From NCBI GenBank assembly GCA_937124525.1, contig CAKZLA010000454.1, positions 1-10,838 on the forward strand: a stretch of DNA of 10,838 nt, written 5' to 3'. This DNA is from an uncultured Desulfobacterium sp. Its GTDB lineage: Bacteria; Desulfobacterota; Desulfobacteria; Desulfobacterales; Desulfobacteraceae. A program made the position numbers and the translations under genes. Within the stretch, counting starts at the first letter, position 1. Every line of letters starts with the position of its first letter. Shown here piece by piece: positions 7,034 through 10,838 of this stretch. Below the pieces are notes generated by a model. It saw only the letters and a program-made list of their open reading frames with translations. It made no database searches and had not been told where the DNA came from.

Positions 7034-7576
7034 TTACTTGATCAATTTCACAACTTGACGAAACAAATCGCCTTGGGCTTTCTGGAGTAGCTCAAAAAAG
7101 ATCATCTCCACACTGGTCACCCCTCCCCCGGCCTGGCATATACGGTCAATGCCCAATTGCCGGTTTTCCGGAGTTCGTGAGGAGACACAATCCGCCACCA
7201 TCTGGACTTCACACCCCTTGTCCAGAAGTTCCATCCCGGTCTGATACACGCAAATGTGAGATTCAATGCCGCTCAACAAGACCTGCTTTCTATTAATTGC
7301 GTTGAACTGCTCCATGAATTGGGGATTCCCACAGCAGCTAAAGGTATGCTTGGAAATGGGAGTATTCTCAGGCTCCAGCAGATCAGAGACTTCAGAAATG
7401 GACGGTCCCAATTTATCAGGAAGCTGTTCCATCCAGATGATGGGCACCTCCATGGCTTTCATCCCCTGGATCAGGGTGGAAACAGATGAAAACAAGGCAT
7501 CACTGCCATGCATCATGGTGGCCAGTTTTCCCTGGATATCAATGACCAATAGTACTGTGTTTTCCAATGTGTACAT
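7034..7576 (-). CDS. Isochorismatase-like cysteine hydrolase
   Basis: This is a small cytoplasmic hydrolase of the isochorismatase/nicotinamidase superfamily (the YcaC-like branch), 180 aa. The expected catalytic triad is visible: D13 in VIDIQ, K76 in the ISKHTF segment, and the nucleophile C109 in GIESHICV. The spacing closely follows YcaC. The substrate cannot be read from sequence; family members cleave amide, C-N or ether bonds. The chosen ATG at 7576 has AAGGAG six bases upstream. A longer in-frame start at 7645 would add 23 residues but has no ribosome site and would prepend unconserved sequence. It lies 102 bases downstream of apeA on the same strand with no terminator between, so co-transcription is likely. 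Confidence 0.9.
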   Translation of the reverse strand: MYTLENTVLLVIDIQGKLATMMHGSDALFSSVSTLIQGMKAMEVPIIWMEQLPDKLGPSISEVSDLLEPENTPISKHTFSCCGNPQFMEQFNAINRKQVLLSGIESHICVYQTGMELLDKGCEVQMVADCVSSRTPENRQLGIDRICQAGGGVTSVEMIFFELLQKAQGDLFRQVVKLIK

Positions 7577-7678
7577 CAGCATCTCCTTCAATGGTTTTAA
7601 ATGTGGTTTCAACTCTATCCAGCCATTCCAGCCAAATGTGGTCAAGGAACGGCATTGTATTAATGGCAGATATGACCG

Positions 7679-9109
7679 TTATTCAGGCCATTCAAAAAAC
7701 GATTTATATGCCCTGAAAGTCATAAAGAAATCAGCCTTACTTGAAATTTCAAAGGGGGCATGCATGGAGAGCAGGGCCGGGCCACAATCCAATACATCCA
7801 TACCAGTGTGGGCCAGAAACTTGGCAATGGTTCCCCCGCCACCTTCATCAATTTTCCCAAGTTCGCCGGTCTGCCACACCACCTTATTTTCGTTGAAACA
7901 ACGACGGACAAGCCCCACGAATTCTGCCCCGGCATCGCTGGAACCCGCCTTTCCCCGGACACCGGTGAACTTGGTAATGCAAACCCCATGGCCAAGCCTT
8001 GCGGCGTTCATGGACTCGTGGACCTCCTTGAAATCAGGATCCATGGCCGCATTGACATCGGCGGACAAGGCGTTGGCATTGTGCAGGATTTTTCTCAATT
8101 GCCGTTCATCATGGGTTCCCTGCTGTAGATGAAAAAGATCAGACACAACACTTTCCAAAAAAGTGGACTGGGCGCCGGTATTTCCTTCGCTGCCGATCTC
8201 TTCCTTGTCATAGAACAATGTCACGCAAGTTTTCTGTGGCTTGTCCAGGGCCAACATGGCCTGGAAGGCAGCCCAGGCACAAATGCGATCATCCTGGCCA
8301 TACCCGCCGATCATGGAACGATCAAACCCGATATCCCGGGCTTTTCCCGCTGGTACAGCCTCAATCTCTGCACTGACAAAATCCTCTTCACAGATGCCGT
8401 ATTGTTCATGCAAAAGCTTGAGCACCCCCAGTTTGAACCGCTCTTTTACCCCCTCTCCCCCCAGGGGCACACTTCCCGCAATGAGATTTAATTTTTCACC
8501 ATCAAAGGCCTCGGACAATTTTTTACCATCTTGAACCTTGCCGGCAAGGTGGGGCAGGAGATCCGATACCACAAAAACAGGGTCATTGGCATCATCACCG
8601 ATATTGATATCCACCATGGTACCATCGGCCTTTACAACCACCCCATGCAGGGCCAGGGGAATGGACAGCCACTGATATTTACGAATACCCCCATAATAAT
8701 GGGTTTTTAACAGTGCCAGGTCCGTGTCTTCGTACAGGGGATTCTGTTTCAAATCCAGGCGTGGAGAATCAATGTGGGCACCAATGATCTGGAGACCATG
8801 TTCCAGGGGATGGTCACCAGTGACCACCATGGCCAAGGCCTTGTTATTAAGAATGCTATAGTATTTTTTGTTTTTCCCCCATGGTGAAGTGGCAGCCTGG
8901 GCAGCCAGGCCTGCAAACCCTGCCTGCCGGGCCTGATTAACCATATATTCTACTGCCCTTCGTTCTGTTTTAGCGCCGTTGAGGAATGCTTTATAAGTTT
9001 CAGCCATCTGATTCATCTTAATGGAGTCGTCAGTGTCCATTGTATCCAGGGCCAATGTTATTTTTTTTGATGTTGATTTTCTAAGTTCTTCAATCTCTTT
9101 GTCATCCAT
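7679..9109 (-). CDS. apeA: M18-family metalloaminopeptidase ApeA
   Basis: This is a zinc-dependent cytosolic aminopeptidase of the M18 family (aspartyl aminopeptidase type), which forms large oligomeric shells. It is 476 aa from an ATG at 9109 that has GAGG eight bases upstream; a longer in-frame start at 9181 lacks a ribosome site. Metal and catalytic residues are all in place: H112 and D114 in GAHIDSPRLDL, the bridging D273 in QDDRICAWA, E303-E304 in DKEEIGSEGNTGAQS, D351 in SADVNAA, and H450 in LLSMHAPFE. The KYQWLSIPLALHGVV stretch is characteristic of the 'M18 aminopeptidase 1' (ApeA) subgroup rather than ApeB, so the symbol is a reasoned choice. It is the first gene of a probable two-gene unit with the downstream hydrolase. 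Its likely role is general peptide turnover. Confidence 0.93.
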   Translation of the reverse strand: MDDKEIEELRKSTSKKITLALDTMDTDDSIKMNQMAETYKAFLNGAKTERRAVEYMVNQARQAGFAGLAAQAATSPWGKNKKYYSILNNKALAMVVTGDHPLEHGLQIIGAHIDSPRLDLKQNPLYEDTDLALLKTHYYGGIRKYQWLSIPLALHGVVVKADGTMVDINIGDDANDPVFVVSDLLPHLAGKVQDGKKLSEAFDGEKLNLIAGSVPLGGEGVKERFKLGVLKLLHEQYGICEEDFVSAEIEAVPAGKARDIGFDRSMIGGYGQDDRICAWAAFQAMLALDKPQKTCVTLFYDKEEIGSEGNTGAQSTFLESVVSDLFHLQQGTHDERQLRKILHNANALSADVNAAMDPDFKEVHESMNAARLGHGVCITKFTGVRGKAGSSDAGAEFVGLVRRCFNENKVVWQTGELGKIDEGGGGTIAKFLAHTGMDVLDCGPALLSMHAPFEISSKADFFMTFRAYKSFFEWPE

Positions 9110-9436
9110 GATGCTTACCTCAATATTAATTATGTCGGATTTTTTTTGTGGCGAAATTCCCAGCCAACATAACAATGGCACATCAAAAGTGCAATAATAT
9201 CCTAAAATACAGACTACAAAGGCCTATGTGGGATCATGCGTTTTTTAGACATGGTTCTAACTTCGGCCATTTGAGGGTGAGCAGCCAAACTTAGATACAA
9301 GCCCCGTTTTTTTCCATGCACGACTATTTTGCCATGAAATATGCAAACTTGAAAATAAATATTCACACTGAAATCAAACAAAATATTTCAAATAAGTGCT
9401 TGCCCGGTAAAAGGGTTTCTGGTAAATTTAAATATT
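9110..9436. other. Divergent intergenic region between apeA and the lipoprotein gene
   Basis: This 327-base non-coding region should carry promoters for both flanking genes, but I could not fix a convincing one. The best plus-strand candidate is TTGCCC-N17-TAAATT just before the lipoprotein gene (4/6 and 4/6). Its middle (9247-9351) shares ordered sequence blocks with the rpoD upstream region and contains an imperfect inverted repeat (9255-9266 with 9284-9295). The stretch next to the lipoprotein start is AT-rich. Confidence 0.5.
9247..9351. repeat. Copy 2 of a putative dispersed intergenic repeat
   Basis: The 13-mer AGACATGGTTCTA (9247-9259) is exact with 1991-2003. It is followed at nearly the same distance by a block reading CCCC-GTTTTTTT-ATGCACG...CAAACTTG (9302-9351), which resembles 2059-2100. 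A third block, CCAAACTTAGATACAAG (9285-9301), resembles 2133-2149. Both copies lie just upstream of a minus-strand gene (apeA and rpoD). The identity is partial, and the third block is placed differently in the two copies. Confidence 0.4.
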
Positions 9437-10159
9437 ATGAAATCATACATTTTCTCAAAAACCATTGATTTTTCATTAAAATTTTTCCTTTTTATGTTTT
9501 TTTGTACCTTGTTTGTGGGATGTGGAGGAGGGACAGGTGAAATTCCCCTGGAAGCATTGAAAAAAACATTAAAGGATCAGCCCACTTTTTCCGTACTCCT
9601 TGACGACATGAAAGAAGAGGGAACCTTTGTAAAAAATTATTTTCATCGTTACCTTGTGGTGTTGCCGGACGAATCGTCCAAAACCAAGTGGTTCCAGGTG
9701 CCCAAGGATTATTATAACAAAAACATAAATTTCCTGGGCATGACCCTGCTGACAAAAAAGGAGGGGACATATGACGATGTGGTCTCCCCCCCGGGATATG
9801 GGTTTGTGGGGGATGAAAACTATGGCAGATGGCGTGAGGATAGCAGCGGCAGTTCTTTTTGGGAATTTTACGGCAAATACGCACTGATTTCAAGCCTCTT
9901 TGGGGGCTGGTACAGCCCCATTCACCGCAATGACTACAGAAGCTACCAGGGTCATCGAAGTAAGCGCCAACCTTTTTTCGGCACCAGCAAGCAATATGGA
10001 TCCTCGGGAAAAATAGTAAAAGCCACACGGCCCACTTTTTATTCCTCCCGGATGTCCTCGGTGAATGCCAAAAAATCTTCCTTTTCCAACAAGGTGAGCC
10101 AAAAGATTGGCCGATCCAAAACCGGGCTTAGAAGTAGAGCAGGGAGTTCTGGAAAATGA
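9437..10159 (+). CDS. Putative lipoprotein preceding a DUF350 membrane protein
   Basis: I do not recognise this 240-aa protein as a named family. A lysine-containing start leads into a hydrophobic stretch (14-28) ending LFVGC, so C29 is a plausible lipidation site with a slightly atypical lipobox (Phe at -3), followed by GGGTGE. The middle (about 45-125) looks like a small folded domain. Residues about 128-170 are rich in Trp, Tyr and Phe (WEFYGKYALISSLFGGWYSP). The last 65 residues are low-complexity Ser/Arg/Lys with no Asp or Glu, so the tail is strongly basic. Such tails occur in E. coli YgiB/YjfM (DUF1190), also encoded beside DUF350 proteins; that is analogy, not homology. The ATG at 9437 has no clear ribosome site. 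Its stop overlaps the next gene's start (ATGA), indicating translational coupling. Confidence 0.75.
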   Translation: MKSYIFSKTIDFSLKFFLFMFFCTLFVGCGGGTGEIPLEALKKTLKDQPTFSVLLDDMKEEGTFVKNYFHRYLVVLPDESSKTKWFQVPKDYYNKNINFLGMTLLTKKEGTYDDVVSPPGYGFVGDENYGRWREDSSGSSFWEFYGKYALISSLFGGWYSPIHRNDYRSYQGHRSKRQPFFGTSKQYGSSGKIVKATRPTFYSSRMSSVNAKKSSFSNKVSQKIGRSKTGLRSRAGSSGK

Positions 10160-10838
10160 CCATTGACGGACTGATTCTGGGTATAATCTATTTTATTGTT
10201 TTTTTCATTCTCTTTTTTGTGGGAAAGCTGTGCTACAATGTCCTCCACCGGGATTTTAATCTGAACATTGAGCTGGTGGAAAATGACAACCCCGCTGTCT
10301 CCCTGGCTGTCACTGGCTACTATGCCGGTCTGGTTATTTCCTTGGGGGGTGCCCTTGTGGGACCGTCCCATGGACTTTTTAACGATATTGTGGATTTAAT
10401 CCGCTATGGTCTGCTCAGTATCATTTTATTAAATCTATCCTCTTTTTTATGTGACTGGGTCATCCTGTACCAATTTAAAATCAAAGATGAATTGCTCCGG
10501 GACAGAAATCAAGGAACCGGTGCTGTATTGTTCGGCACCTCCATGGCCTCGGGGTTTGTTATCTACGGTGCCGTGTCAGGGATGGGGGGAGGTATGGACA
10601 CCGCCGTGGTATTCTGGGCCATGGGCCAGGTACTTTTGCTGGTGGTATCCAAGGTGTATAATTTTATCCTGCCCTTTGATCTCCATGCAGAAATCGAAAA
10701 AGACAATGTGGCCGCAGGTGTTTCATTCTGCGGTGCCCTTATTGCCATGGGTGTGGTGGTGGGCCTTGCCGCCGAAGGTGATTTCATCTCCTGGTCAAAG
10801 AATATCACCACCTTCATTGCCTATGCCATTGCGGGCCT
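10156..10838 (+). CDS. DUF350 (YjfL-like) integral membrane protein, 3' end outside window
   Basis: The frame opens at ATG 10156 and stays open to the window edge (227 codons seen). AGGGAG lies nine bases upstream, and the start overlaps the lipoprotein stop. It is a polytopic inner-membrane protein with hydrophobic segments at about residues 6-24, 47-69, 82-104, 120-142, 148-168 and 185-206. Charged-plus-small motifs recur before membrane segments: ELVENDNPAVSLAVTG (39-54), LLRDRNQGTGAVLFG (113-127) and EIEKDNVAAGVSFCGAL (179-195). This is the pattern of tandem DUF350 domains as in E. coli YjfL, where the function is unknown. Three of an expected four half-repeats are visible, so the complete protein is probably about 280-300 aa. 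Coupling to the lipoprotein suggests a joint envelope complex, which is an inference. Confidence 0.85.
   Translation, partial: MTIDGLILGIIYFIVFFILFFVGKLCYNVLHRDFNLNIELVENDNPAVSLAVTGYYAGLVISLGGALVGPSHGLFNDIVDLIRYGLLSIILLNLSSFLCDWVILYQFKIKDELLRDRNQGTGAVLFGTSMASGFVIYGAVSGMGGGMDTAVVFWAMGQVLLLVVSKVYNFILPFDLHAEIEKDNVAAGVSFCGALIAMGVVVGLAAEGDFISWSKNITTFIAYAIAG

Noticed and set aside
7266..8132. 288-codon plus-strand open frame opposite the hydrolase and apeA
   Set aside because: It lies antisense to two genes with complete catalytic motifs. Its translation is low-complexity and unlike any family, and it has no ribosome site.
9492..10028. 178-codon minus-strand frame opposite the lipoprotein gene
   Set aside because: The plus-strand frame has a signal peptide, a lipobox and coupling to the next gene. 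The opposite frame is Cys/His/Pro-rich and shadow-like.

Overview
This looks like a stretch of a mesophilic Deltaproteobacterium (Desulfobacterota), most probably a sulfate reducer of the Desulfobacter/Desulfobacula type. That placement is an inference from the flavour of the RpoD, DnaG and YcaO-TPR proteins, the moderate GC with AT-rich spacers and strong GAGG/AAGG ribosome sites. No taxonomic marker was searched. Every protein-coding gene except the last is complete. The tRNA at the left edge and the membrane protein at the right edge are cut by the window.

Left block, minus strand (read right to left): hisB (4831-4244), dnaG primase (4006-2210), rpoD primary sigma factor (1963-95), then a tRNA-Met(CAU) running off the left edge. 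dnaG-rpoD is the core of the bacterial macromolecular-synthesis operon. rpsU is not immediately upstream; hisB stands there instead. A GC-rich hairpin follows dnaG directly, and a 246-base dnaG-rpoD spacer holds a perfect palindrome, a candidate promoter and one copy of a putative dispersed repeat. The tRNA has its own perfect-consensus sigma70 promoter just after the rpoD stop codon.

Middle block: a plus-strand YcaO-domain ATP-dependent enzyme with a C-terminal TPR array (5197-6939) is divergent from hisB. It converges on a minus-strand pair of apeA (M18 aminopeptidase, 9109-7679) followed by an isochorismatase-like cysteine hydrolase (7576-7034). A long, very regular inverted repeat sits in the convergent gap at 6951-7020.

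Right block, plus strand: a small putative lipoprotein with a Tyr/Trp- then Ser/Arg/Lys-rich tail (9437-10159) overlaps by ATGA the start of a polytopic membrane protein with repeated DUF350-type segments (10156 to the edge). This resembles the E. coli YjfL/YjfM pairing and is probably the start of a longer envelope-associated operon of unknown function.

The main points for a second look are the lipoprotein/DUF350 pair, the free-standing YcaO-TPR enzyme with no visible peptide precursor, a mosaic repeat upstream of both rpoD and apeA, and the convergent-gap hairpin. I found no CRISPR array, insertion sequence, prophage or defence system.
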